A stretch of 33,239 bases of DNA, taken from positions 1-33,239 of the forward strand of contig JAITVV010000055.1 in assembly GCA_031285625.1 (NCBI GenBank). The letters are read 5' to 3'. Positions 24,746-33,081 of the stretch are shown piece after piece. The notes under the pieces are model-generated. The model had not been told where the DNA came from and made no database searches. It was given only the letters and a program-made list of their open reading frames with translations. Every line of letters begins with the position of its first letter. Positions within the stretch are counted from its first letter, which is position 1. The DNA is from Prevotella sp. (lineage in GTDB: Bacteria > Bacteroidota > Bacteroidia > Bacteroidales > Dysgonomonadaceae). The position numbers were made by a program, and so were the translations under genes.

Positions 24746-25966
24746 TTATTTCTTTTTGTTACCGCCCGGACGCTGTGGCATAAAAGGGCTTGATTCTCCG
24801 TTTGTTTTTTCTTCCGGCATAGCTCCGTTTGTTTTGGATGAAATACCTGTAACAACTTCTTCACCAATGTTAATACCATTTGTAACGGCTGTATTAATGC
24901 CATCTGTCATACCTACACTTATCAGCTTGGGAGAAATGGTATTGCCTGTTTTAATCCAGATAACCCTTTTGGTTTTATCTTTTACATCAGGATCTTTCGC
25001 AGGTGGTTCGGTTATGGTCAAATCTTTGATTCCTTTTAATATTTCGGGATCAGGATTGAATCTTAGAGCTTTTGACGGAACTAATAATACGTCTTTTTCT
25101 TCCATCGTGTATATATTTACACTGGCTGTAAGTCCGGGTTTAAGTTTCAGATCGGGGTTTGGCGCATCTATAACAACCTCATATGTTACAACATTCGATG
25201 TTGTTGTTGCTTCCAGGCGTACTTGTACAACTTTCCCATTGAACTGATCTTCAGGAAAAGCATCTACTGTAAATGATACACGCTGGCCCTCTTTTACGCC
25301 ACCTATATCAGCCTCATCTACGTTTGCAATCACACGCATTTTAGTCAAATCGTTTGCTATTGTAAACAGGGTAGGAGTACTGAATGATGCTGCAACGGTT
25401 TGTCCTTCTTCTACAGCTCTGGATACAACAACTCCGTCTATTGTAGAGGTAATGGTTGCATATCCCAGATTAGTCTGAGCTTTTAATACAGTAGCTTTAG
25501 ATGATGTAACAGCCAGTTGAGCCGTTTTATATGTAGATTCTGCATTTTCCCAGTCCACTTTACTAATGGCTTGTTTTTCCCAAAGCCCTTTTTGCCTGTC
25601 ATAATTTAGTTTTTGTAAATCGAGTTCTACTTGCCTTGTTTGTAAATTAGCATTTGCATTTTCCAGTTCAGAAGCAAGCAGCCTCTTGTCTAGTTCGGCA
25701 AGTATTTGTCCGGCTTTTACTTCCGAATTATAGTCGACATATATCTTGGATATAACTCCTGATACTTGTGTACCTACTTCAACGAGTGTAATAGGTTCTA
25801 TTGTTCCTGTAGCTGTTACAGCTGTAGACAAGTCACCTTTCTCTATTTTAGCCGTAGTAAGTGCTATGGTTGTACTTTTAGAGCCGGGTAGTAAGAAGTA
25901 TACAATGAGTGCTATGATAAGCATACTTGCTGTAATAATCAGATATCTCTTTAGTTTTTTATTCAT
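24746..25966 (-). CDS. macA: MacA/HlyD-type periplasmic adaptor
   Basis: The 406-aa membrane-fusion protein links the inner-membrane pump to TolC. It has an N-terminal membrane anchor (residues 8-27) and a first half of a lipoyl domain (VEVGTQVSGVISKIYVDYN). A long coiled-coil hairpin (about 90-165, with LANANLQTRQVELDLQKLNYDRQ-like heptads and KVDWENAESTYKTAQ) follows, then the second lipoyl half (ATITSTIDGVVVSRAVEEGQTV), a beta-barrel domain (IANVDEADIGGVKEGQRVSF) and a membrane-proximal domain. The C-terminus is basic. It is 11 bp behind the TolC gene. Confidence 0.92.
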   Translation of the reverse strand: MNKKLKRYLIITASMLIIALIVYFLLPGSKSTTIALTTAKIEKGDLSTAVTATGTIEPITLVEVGTQVSGVISKIYVDYNSEVKAGQILAELDKRLLASELENANANLQTRQVELDLQKLNYDRQKGLWEKQAISKVDWENAESTYKTAQLAVTSSKATVLKAQTNLGYATITSTIDGVVVSRAVEEGQTVAASFSTPTLFTIANDLTKMRVIANVDEADIGGVKEGQRVSFTVDAFPEDQFNGKVVQVRLEATTTSNVVTYEVVIDAPNPDLKLKPGLTASVNIYTMEEKDVLLVPSKALRFNPDPEILKGIKDLTITEPPAKDPDVKDKTKRVIWIKTGNTISPKLISVGMTDGINTAVTNGINIGEEVVTGISSKTNGAMPEEKTNGESSPFMPQRPGGNKKK

Positions 25967-25977
25967 TTCTCTTTTTC

Positions 25978-27312
25978 TTATAGTGTGATTTCCTGCCCCT
26001 GATAAAAGTTTAATAATTTCAGGCTTAATAATGCTGTATATTTGGCTTGTAACAATGATTGCAATGCATTTGCGTAGTTGTTCTTTTCGGTGGTCAGCTC
26101 TACTGTGTTGCGCATACCTAGTGAATACTGTTCCTGTACCAGTTCGTAGCTCAGCTCAGCTGAATTAACCTGATCTTTTGCTGCCCTGTATTTACTTTGT
26201 CCTGATATTGCATCTTGATAAAGGTTTTCGATCGTCTTAAGCAGAGTTTTTTCTGTATCCATCAGGTTCAATTCGGCATTTTGTATTTCCAGATTTGCTT
26301 TCTTTACATTCGAACTGTTTTGTTTATTATCAAAGATTGGGATACTGACTGTTACTCCAATAGTCTGATTGAAATTCCGTCCTATTTGTGTGGCAAAGGA
26401 TGGTGAATTATTGAATATATTCCCCGTACCAATACTACCGCTAAGGGATACTGTCGGTAAATATCCGGCTTTAGCAGATGCTTTACTTAAGTTAGCTAAT
26501 TGAATGTTTACCTTGCTGTTTGCTACTTCCGGCATTATAACCAATGCCCTTTTATATACTTCATATTTTGAAGGAATAAAAAGGAGGACATCCTCATCAT
26601 TTATCTCAGGAAACTCAATATCTATCTCTTCATCATATTCCAGTTCCAGTAACTGTTTCAATTGAAGTTTATAAGTCTCAAATGAATTTTGCGCTTGTAC
26701 CAGATTATATTTATCAGCACTGTATTGGGCTTCTACCTGGGCATATTCACTACGGGTAATGCTTCCCGCATCCAAAAAATCCTTCGTTTGTTTTAACTGT
26801 GCTTCATCTGTAGCAACGATATTCTCATTATTCTTTATAGATTCTTTGCTGTACAATATCTGCAAATAGGCTTGGGTAATAGCTATTTCCATTTCATTCT
26901 GAATATTTTCCGTATTCAGATCCTGAGCTTCCTTCTGTAACTGAGCTTGTTTTATATCATTCCTATTTTTCCCTCCATTGTATAATGTCCAGTTTGCACT
27001 CAGAGTGTATTGCCCATTAAACAGGCCTTCGTAACGATAATCTCCGTTTCCGTCCGGTGATTGCGAATTAGTATACCGTTGCGATACACTTCCACTTAAA
27101 CTGGGGAATAGGGCAGCCTTAGATTGGGAGATATCCACACTATAGCTCTCGGCTGATATATTGGACTTTTTTACCTGAATATTCTCTTGTCGGGCATAGT
27201 TGATACATTCTCTCAGTGTCCATTTTTTCTGAGAGAAAGCAGTAACCGGCAAGAGTAATCCGGTTACTGCCATTACTAAACCTAACAAACTTTTAGTAAA
27301 ATAAATGCTCAT
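25978..27312 (-). CDS. TolC-family outer-membrane channel
   Basis: The 444-aa protein is the outer-membrane exit duct of the efflux system. It has a signal peptide ending PVTAFS and two OEP repeats, each with long helical coiled coils: WTLRECINYARQENIQVKKS opens the first, and the second begins near VYKRALVIMPEVANSKVNIQLANL (about residue 255). Barrel strands include GSVSQRYTNSQ and TIGVTVSIPIFDN. It ends with the YANALQSLLQAKYTALLSLKLLNFY helix typical of the family. It lies 15 bp behind the LTxxQ-like gene and 11 bp before macA. Confidence 0.93.
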   Translation of the reverse strand: MSIYFTKSLLGLVMAVTGLLLPVTAFSQKKWTLRECINYARQENIQVKKSNISAESYSVDISQSKAALFPSLSGSVSQRYTNSQSPDGNGDYRYEGLFNGQYTLSANWTLYNGGKNRNDIKQAQLQKEAQDLNTENIQNEMEIAITQAYLQILYSKESIKNNENIVATDEAQLKQTKDFLDAGSITRSEYAQVEAQYSADKYNLVQAQNSFETYKLQLKQLLELEYDEEIDIEFPEINDEDVLLFIPSKYEVYKRALVIMPEVANSKVNIQLANLSKASAKAGYLPTVSLSGSIGTGNIFNNSPSFATQIGRNFNQTIGVTVSIPIFDNKQNSSNVKKANLEIQNAELNLMDTEKTLLKTIENLYQDAISGQSKYRAAKDQVNSAELSYELVQEQYSLGMRNTVELTTEKNNYANALQSLLQAKYTALLSLKLLNFYQGQEITL

Positions 27313-27327
27313 ATTTTTATATCTTTT

Positions 27328-27900
27328 TCAAAACATATCATTGTCGGGCATATCAGGAGCCATATTCTCATTTGGTATTTGAGGTGGCTGTTGTCTGTTC
27401 GCTTTGTTTGGGCGTTCTCCCTGTCTGCCATGTCCTCTGAATTCTATATCTTTTTTCTTTTCAGAAAATATCTGATACTGTTCTTCGGATAATATCGAAC
27501 GATATTTCTTTTCGTATTTTTCTTCTTTTTTTCTGATCTTATCGTCTGTTTTTTCTGCTTTCTCCAAAAGCTTGGCTCTTTCTTTTCCTGCAATACCCGG
27601 ATTATCAGATTCCCTCTTATAGTCTTGTTTCTCTTTTATTAATTTCGAGATATCTTTTTGCTCTTCAGAGATTGCCTTGCTTAGTTTTTCCCGTTGCTCC
27701 AGGGTCAGATCCGGGATGTCGGGCATTCCCATAATCATGAAATCATCCTGATTCCCGCTACGTTGTTGCATCGGTGGTCTACCTTCGCCTCTGCCACCTC
27801 CCCTTGGAGGCCTGTTTCCACCCATTCCGCCACCCATAGGAGGTTGAGCGGCTATATTGCCAGTGATAAGGATGAATATTATAAATAATATTTTTTTCAT
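27328..27900 (-). CDS. Gly/Arg-rich exported LTxxQ (Spy/CpxP-like) protein
   Basis: The protein is about 190 aa from the ATG at 27900, which directly starts a signal peptide (MKKILFIIFILITGNIAAQ). The earlier ATG at 27921 lies within or upstream of the promoter at 27919-27949 and is rejected. After the signal there is a disordered GGGMGGNRPPRGGGRGEG run, then the segment PDLTLEQREKLSKAISEEQKD, which fits the LTxxQ helical motif of Spy/CpxP periplasmic chaperones. A second such motif, LSEEQYQIFSEKKKD, is near residue 146. It ends in a Pro/Asn-rich tail. As first gene of the efflux operon it may be a stress chaperone or a periplasmic sensor for the LytS kinase (inference). Confidence 0.75.
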   Translation of the reverse strand: MKKILFIIFILITGNIAAQPPMGGGMGGNRPPRGGGRGEGRPPMQQRSGNQDDFMIMGMPDIPDLTLEQREKLSKAISEEQKDISKLIKEKQDYKRESDNPGIAGKERAKLLEKAEKTDDKIRKKEEKYEKKYRSILSEEQYQIFSEKKKDIEFRGHGRQGERPNKANRQQPPQIPNENMAPDMPDNDMF

Positions 27901-27918
27901 ACATTTTTCTTTTTGTTC

Positions 27919-27949
27919 CAAAATTACAGGCAGATGTTTCGTTAAGCAA
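27919..27949 (-). promoter_or_regulatory. promoter of the LTxxQ-TolC-MacAB-LytTR operon
   Basis: The minus strand has a perfect -7 box TAATTTTG (27919-27926) and a TTG -33 element (27947-27949) 20 bp upstream. The start point would be near 27912, about a dozen bases before the ATG at 27900. Confidence 0.65.
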
Positions 27950-27954
27950 TGATA

Positions 27955-27984
27955 ATCGACAGACAGGGGATTTCTATCGACGGA
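27955..27984 (-). promoter_or_regulatory. candidate LytTR binding site (two 9-bp direct repeats)
   Basis: On the minus strand TCCGTCGAT (27976-27984) and TCTGTCGAT (27955-27963) are direct repeats, identical at 8 of 9 bases and separated by exactly 12 bp. This is the geometry and, except for one or two bases, the sequence pattern of LytTR/AlgR sites. They stand 5 bp upstream of the -33 element. Confidence 0.65.
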
Positions 27985-28042
27985 TGGGTATTTTGCAACG
28001 AAAACAGGGCTTGTTTATTATGTGATATTGTTAATAATGTTA

Positions 28043-28128
28043 CAAATCACTTAACCAAAAAGAGGTATTTTCTTTATTCAACCTTATCAGTTCTGTAGTT
28101 TCTCTGTAACAAAATTGTAAGTGATTTG
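28043..28128. repeat. spaced inverted repeat before the TonB-dependent receptor
   Basis: CAAATCACTTA (28043-28053) and TAAGTGATTTG (28118-28128) are a perfect 11-bp inverted repeat, 64 bp apart, in the divergent intergenic region. It could be a pair of regulator sites or the stem of a leader RNA. Confidence 0.5.
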
Positions 28129-28171
28129 CATTGTAGAAATTCAAATCAAAATGTGTAAGACAAACTATTCG

Positions 28172-30240
28172 ATGAATAAAAGAAATCATAATCTATTAAA
28201 AGCTTTATTGCTTGTGTTTATACTGTTTTCTGTAAATATAATTTATGCACAGACTATATTAAAAGGAAGCGTAAAGGATGCAAAAACACAGGAGGCACTT
28301 CCGGGTGTTACAGTTTCAGTAAAAAATAGTACAACCGGAACTATCAGCGATGCCGACGGGCATTATGAATTGGCCCTCAGCCCAGGTAAGTATACCATTA
28401 TTACATCCTACATTTCATATCAACCAATGGAGATTACCGATGTAGAAGTAAAAAGGGGAAGTTCATCGACATTGGATATTCCAATGACAGAAGCTTCTCA
28501 GAATCTGAATGATGTAATTATAGTAGCCCGAAAGAATATGGAGTCGGAGATGAATCTGATGGTTGAACGTCAGAGAGCTACTGTAGCTGTAGAAAATCTG
28601 GGTGCAAAGGAAATGTCGAGCAAAGGTTTATCAACAGTAGCAGACGGAATAAAAAAGATTACCGGAATCTCTATGGAAGGAAATACAAAAGTATTTGTAC
28701 GCGGATTAGGAGACAGATATAGTATGACATCACTCAATGGCTTCCCGATTGCCTCGCCAAATCCGGATAACAAGCTGATACCTTTAACACTCTTCCCTAC
28801 GTCGGTTGTTAAGAATGTAACTGTAAGTAAAGTGTATCAGCCATCCGTATTTGGTGATTATTCGGGAGCACACATCGATGTGGAAACAAAAGAGAATATT
28901 GGAAATGACTACATAACTATTGGTATATCTACCGGGGGCAAAACAAATACACTGTTTAAAGACTTTTATGCATCGGATAAGGGTGGAGTAGGTGTTCCCT
29001 TTTTAGGAATATCCAAAGGTATGAACCTTCCGGACAATATAAAGGATATGAAATCCGATGATTTTATCTCTTATTCCCGCTCAAACAACCCTTTCAAGAC
29101 GACTTTTGCTATTGAGAAAAATAAAGGAATGCCTGAACTGGGGTTGGAATTCGGTATTGGCCGCTCATGGAATGTTGGAGGTCAGAAGTTGAATGCCCTC
29201 TTTGCCATAAACTATAATAATGATTATACAATATATGATGATGCATATGTGTCGACGGTAAATGCTCAGGGAGAGGTTCGTAATATGTTCAATTATAATA
29301 AATACAGTTATGAAACCACAATGACCAGCCTGGGACAGGTCAGTTATACTCTGAGGAAGAATGACATTATTTCTTATAATATAATGTATGTAAATAATAC
29401 GGAAGATGATTATACCGAGCGTGACGGATTCGATTCGGAAGGTATAGACCTGAAAGGGAGTAATAGTGTTTATCACATATATACGCTGTTTAACAATCAA
29501 TTAACAGGTAAACATCAGTTTAATAAACTATTTGCAGACTGGCAGGTATCATATGGAAAAACAACCAGTGACGAGCCCGACAGGCGACAGGTCATGTATA
29601 CAAAAAACAGCGATGGTAAGTTATCCCTTTTCAAACTCAACCAGCAGGAAACGATGCGATTTTGGGGTGAGCTATATGAGGATGAGTGGAATGGAGATTT
29701 TAAACTGAAATATAATCTCGATGATAAAGAGACAAGCAATAATTTCATACGCTTAGGAGGATCTTTGAGAAATAAGTCAAGAGATTTCTATTCGAGTAAC
29801 TTTTACTATAATGTAAAGAATCTTGATGTACAGGTTGATAATATATATGATACCGATGAATATCTGAACTACGATAATATAGCAAATGGAACTATCACTG
29901 TAACCAAAAATTCGCTTCCTCGCGACAAATATTTTGCAGGGTCTGATATATATGCTGCATTTATCGATATGGAATATTTTCCGATAGAAAACGTGTTAGT
30001 TGCTGCAGGCGTGCGTTTCGAACATTCTTCGCAGTGGGTTCGCTACTGGACTGACGCCGCTGTAGAGAAGAAAACCACACTTGATGCCAATGATCTTTTC
30101 CCAGCCCTGAATCTAAGATATGGTTTAGACCAAAAACAAAATCTCAGACTGAGCCTCTCCCGTACAATAACACGCCCGTCTTTTATAGAAATGGCTCCGT
30201 TTGAATATAAAGTTCCTATGTTTAAAATCGGAAGCGATGG
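28172..30240 (+). pseudogene. TonB-dependent receptor, truncated by an IS insertion
   Basis: Outer-membrane ligand-gated importer. I use the ATG at 28172, which starts a normal signal peptide (NHNLLKALLLVFILFSVNIIYAQ). The reading frame is open back to 28121, with another ATG at 28151. Order: signal; CarboxypepD_reg-like domain (TILKGSVKDAKTQEALPGVTVSVKN); plug domain with VARKNMESE, VADGIKKITGISMEGNTKVFVRGLGDRY and VYQPSVFGDYSGAHIDVETK; then barrel strands. It ends abruptly after RPSFIEMAPFEYKVPMFKIGSDG, about 690 residues in. The family continues for roughly 200-300 more residues through the last strands, so the product cannot form a full barrel. No SusD partner is visible. The substrate is unknown; the divergent efflux operon shares its upstream region. 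Confidence 0.88.
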
Positions 30241-30255
30241 ATAGATAGCAAAAAT

Positions 30256-30327
30256 ATAAGCTATAAGTTTTAGTTAATTTTGGTAATGGAGATTACTTAC
30301 TTATTAACTTGAAACAATATAGCTTAT
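30256..30327 (+). repeat. 72-nt imperfect palindrome covering the transposase start codon
   Basis: ATAAGCTATA (30256-30265) pairs with TATAGCTTAT (30318-30327), GTTT (30267-30270) with AAAC (30312-30315), AGTTAAT (30272-30278) with ATTAACT (30303-30309) and GTAAT (30283-30287) with ATTAC (30292-30296) around a GGAG tip. That is 26 pairs in register. The ATG at 30326 lies in the closing stem. Confidence 0.8.
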
Positions 30328-30742
30328 GAAACAAAGGAAGGAATTAGATTTCAAAGGACAAAATATCTATGTGGGGATAGATGTTCATTTGAAGAGTTGG
30401 TCGGTAACAGTTTTGTCAGAGACCTCGGTAATGAAGAAGTTTAGTCAAAGTCCTGAGCCGGAAGCATTGTATAAGTTTTTAATAACGAATTACCCGGGAG
30501 CGGATTATCACTCGGTATATGAGGCTGGATTTTGCGGGTTCTGGATACATGAAAGACTGACAGGATTGGGGATTAACAATATCGTAGTGAATCCGGCTGA
30601 TGTGCCGACCAAGAGCAGTGAAAAGTTGCGAAAGACCGATTCCATAGACAGTGGTAAACTGGCGCGAAGCCTGCGGGCTAAAGAACTGAAAGGGATTTAT
30701 ACGCCGGACGGTATATCATTGGAAATGCGCTCTACTATATAA
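30326..30742 (+). pseudogene. IS110/IS1111-family transposase, 5' part (element 1)
   Basis: This is the N-terminal RuvC-like DEDD domain of an IS110-family recombinase. The four acidic residues are D19 (VGIDVHLKSWSV), E66 (VYEAGFCGFW), D105 and D108 (KTDSIDSGKLA). The true coding part ends at about 30733 in the codons for SLEMRS; the last two codons and the stop belong to the inserted element 2. The other part is at 32413-33081. Joining the two across the insert restores ATG-CGC-TCT-TTG-ATA-AGA, reading MRSLIR, with no codon lost. Confidence 0.88.
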
Positions 30743-31120
30743 CTTAAATTGAGTATTCATTGTTTATTCTTTTGTAATATATTGTAATACAAGCTCTTTT
30801 ATGTATTGGCTTAAAAATTCAAATTAAGTGATCTCAGTTTTAAGTCTTTTGAGCAGTTCTTCCAGATGGGCAATCTTCTTTCGCTGTACGATAGATTTAT
30901 ATTCGAGATTGTCCAATGGTTTGTACTGCTTACCGGAAGAGACCATTTCATAGTAGATGATGGCCAGTTTACGGGCTGATGCTACGATGGCGTACTTTTG
31001 TCCACCCTTTGCTTTCATTCGTCTGAAATAATCTCCGATCCACGATTTTGACCTGCACATGGTGTTGGCCGCAGTCCTGAAAGCTACTGCTGCTGCATTG
31101 GGTTTCTTTTTGAGCACTTG

Positions 31121-31150
31121 TGAGCTAATGAGCTAATGAGCTAATGAGCT
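31121..31150. repeat. 8-bp tandem repeat inside transposase 2
   Basis: There are three full copies of TGAGCTAA plus TGAGCT. Removing two copies (16 bp) restores the protein reading GGKLISSQVLKKK across the break, so the expansion is what shifted the frame. Confidence 0.85.
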
Positions 31151-31357
31151 TACCACCTGAAATTTTGTTGTTTGGGCAAAGGTTCAGCCAGGAAACGAAA
31201 TGGTTTCGCGAAGGCCATTTCGAGAGGTCGGTACCGGTTTCCGAGACTATTTCCAGCGCGGCGATCTCGCTTATTCCCGGAATGTCGATCACATCTACTC
31301 CAAGAATGGCATGGAGGTACTTTCTTATGTCCGCTTTAGGTTGCTTCCGTTTTTTTG

Positions 31358-31367
31358 CTTTTTTTTT
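31358..31367 (-). other. slippery A-rich heptamer in transposase 2
   Basis: On the minus strand the tract A9-G contains A-AAA-AAG in the zero frame (31358-31364). A -1 shift here leads exactly into the open frame that encodes the rest of the transposase. It may be a simple homopolymer error or a programmed frameshift site. Confidence 0.5.
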
Positions 31368-32220
31368 ACAGGGTCGACCGGTACGATTTCATGCAATGCC
31401 ATCTTCTTTTGGAAGGCATCCAAGACTCGTTCGATCTGCTGATCGTATAACTCTTTCTGGGATTGCAGGTGCAGATAGGTGTCGTAAGACTGCTTGAGTA
31501 CGAACAGGTATTCTTCTCGCCAGTTGGCCTGTAAGGATTTCCTGAGAGTGTCGCGATCTGCTTTGATTCTGTCTCCGACCAGCAGCAATAATTTCTCCGG
31601 ATCTCTTTCACCGTTTATGATAGCCGAAAGGATCGCCGATCCGGTCTTCCCGGTAATGTCGCTGATGACGGCATGCAGTTTGATGTTCATCAACTCCAGA
31701 GCTTTTTGCATACGCTGGATATAGCGTGTGGAGTCTTGGGTAATGGCCCTGCGTTGGCGCACCAGCGTCCGCAGGGTCTGGGTCGCATCATCGGGCAGGA
31801 AGGCTGAAGCGAGGAATCCGCAACTGTGCAATTGCTGTATCCACTGCGCATCGGACATGTCGGTCTTGCGGCCGGTCACGTTTTTGGTGTGTCGGGAATT
31901 AGCCAGACAGACGCGGAATCCCTGCTCGATGAGAACCGCATACAGATTCTTCCAATACACTCCGGTACACTCCATCGCGACCGAGTCCACATGACACCGC
32001 TTGAGCCATCGGGCAATGGATAATAAATCTTCGGTAAACGCCCCGAATTCCCGAACTGGCTGATTGTCTCGGTCCTGCGGAACAGCTACGGTGATGAGTA
32101 GATCGCCAATATCTATTCCCGCGGCATTCGGATTGACAACAGGGAAAGCCATGCTGTCCGTTTGGTTAGTCGGTTTTGTTTTATTAGCCATGACAAACTG
32201 TTTTAAGGGTAAATAAAAAA

Positions 32221-32412
32221 CATCTTGCTGGCGGCATTGCCAAAGCATACTCTACTATACGAACTCGTGGTTCAATCTAAAACTCATCAATACCACCGGC
32301 CATGCTTTGACAAGGGCTCGGGCCCAGTGAGCGATAGACCTTGATACAAAATGTCCTCTACAAGGTACAAAAGTTATTTTAGACAAAACATAAACGGGTT
32401 TATTAGGATGCT
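32221..32412 (-). ncRNA. candidate bridge RNA region of element 2
   Basis: The non-coding end upstream of the transposase has two hairpins with large internal loops joined by a small GC hairpin. ACCTTG (32338-32343) pairs with CAAGGT (32361-32366). GGGC/GCCC is at 32314-32325. CAAAGCAT (32241-32248) pairs with ATGCTTTG (32302-32309), enclosing GTGGT/ACCAC (32267-32271/32292-32296). The loops contain short matches to the element's junctions: CTCTACTATA at 32250-32259 equals 30730-30739. IS110-group elements encode their guide (bridge) RNA here. Confidence 0.55.
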
Positions 32413-33081
32413 TTGATAAGATTGAAGAACTCGATAACGAAAGAGATGACCCGGCAGAAGAACCGCATTAAGTCACAGCTACGCTATCTGGGTATAGAGA
32501 TCCCTGTAGAGTATCTGGAGCCGTACTCTAACTGGTCAAAGCGTTTCATCGTTTGGTTGAAGCAGGTACAGACGCTTACATCTGTCGGCCGTCAGTCTCT
32601 TGACATTCAGATCAGGCATCTGGAGGAGTTACGCAGGCAGAAGCTGGATATGATGCGAGCTTTGCGGGAATTGGCTCGGACGGAACAGTTCCGCGAACCA
32701 CTACGGTTGATCATGACAGTTCCGGGTATTGGTCAGTCTACAGGGATGGTGTTTCTCTCTGAGATATGCGACATATCCCGTTTCAGGAACGCCGAGCAGT
32801 TAGCAGCATATATAGGCATGATACCGATGTGTCATTCAAGCGGAGAAAAAGATGGGATCGGAGATATTACCGTGCGCAGACACGCTGCCATGCGCTGTAA
32901 TCTGATTGAGGCTGCATGGGTGGCGATCCGGCAAGACCCTGCAATGAATCTGATCTATACGCAGAACTGTAAAAGGATGGCTCCAAGCAAAGCTATCGTA
33001 AAGGTGGCGCGTAAACTGGTCAATAGATTGTTTTTCGTGTTGAAACACAAAATAGAATATGTCAATGGGGTTGCCTCATAG
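32413..33081 (+). pseudogene. IS110/IS1111-family transposase, 3' part (element 1)
   Basis: This is the C-terminal part of the element 1 transposase, beginning at the junction with LIRLKNSITKEMTRQKNRIK. It holds a coiled-coil linker (residues 60-95: LDIQIRHLEELRRQKLDMMRAL) and the Transposase_20 domain with LIMTVPGIGQSTGMVFLSEICDI, QLAAYIGMIPMCHSSGEKDGIGDITVRRHAAMR-type blocks (catalytic serine expected in HSSGE) and ANRLFFVLKH-like RKLVNRLFFVLK. It has no start of its own beyond a chance TTG. The sequence is otherwise intact, so a single excision of element 2 would restore the gene. Confidence 0.88.

Larger units (their letters stand above)
30824..32191 (-). pseudogene. IS110-family transposase with two frameshifts (element 2)
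   Basis: The likely start is the ATG at 32191 (MANKTKPTNQ); an in-frame ATG at 32248 lies inside the structured non-coding end. The first frame (to 31325) holds the DEDD domain: D27 in AGIDIGDLL, E74 in MECTGVYWK, D111 and D114 in KTDMSDAQW. After the A9 tract at 31359-31367 the protein continues in the -1 frame (VIDIPGISEIAALEIVSETG, then CPNNKISGGKLIS, Transposase_20 domain). A second break at the TGAGCTAA repeats (31121-31150) moves it to the frame of 30824-31117 (LKKKPNAAAVAFRTAANTMC). The 97-codon ORF there is the C-terminus, not a gene of its own. Confidence 0.88.
30734..32412 (-). mobile_element. IS110-family element 2, nested in element 1
   Basis: The ends are inferred from the restored transposase frame of element 1. 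CT dinucleotides flank both junctions (30732-30733 and 32411-32412), as expected for IS110 recombination at a CT core; no target duplication is seen. The element is about 1.68 kb, with a broken transposase on the minus strand and about 220 bp of non-coding DNA upstream of it (the IS110-subgroup layout). The middle is visibly more GC-rich than the host genes around it. Confidence 0.8.

Noticed and set aside
24756-25247. 163-aa ORF on the plus strand
   Set aside because: Antisense shadow of macA, with no recognisable domain and no start context.
27901-27921. ATG at 27921 as start of the LTxxQ protein
   Set aside because: It overlaps the perfect -7 box; the ATG at 27900 begins the signal peptide directly.
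30824-31117. 97-codon ORF as an independent gene
   Set aside because: Its sequence is the C-terminal part of an IS110 transposase; removing the 16-bp repeat expansion joins it to the upstream part in frame.
31121-31150. CRISPR-like repeat
   Set aside because: Only short 8-bp units without spacers; it is a tandem expansion inside a transposase gene.
32192-32248. N-terminal extension of transposase 2 to the ATG at 32248
   Set aside because: The extra 19 residues lie in the structured non-coding end and precede the normal family start.
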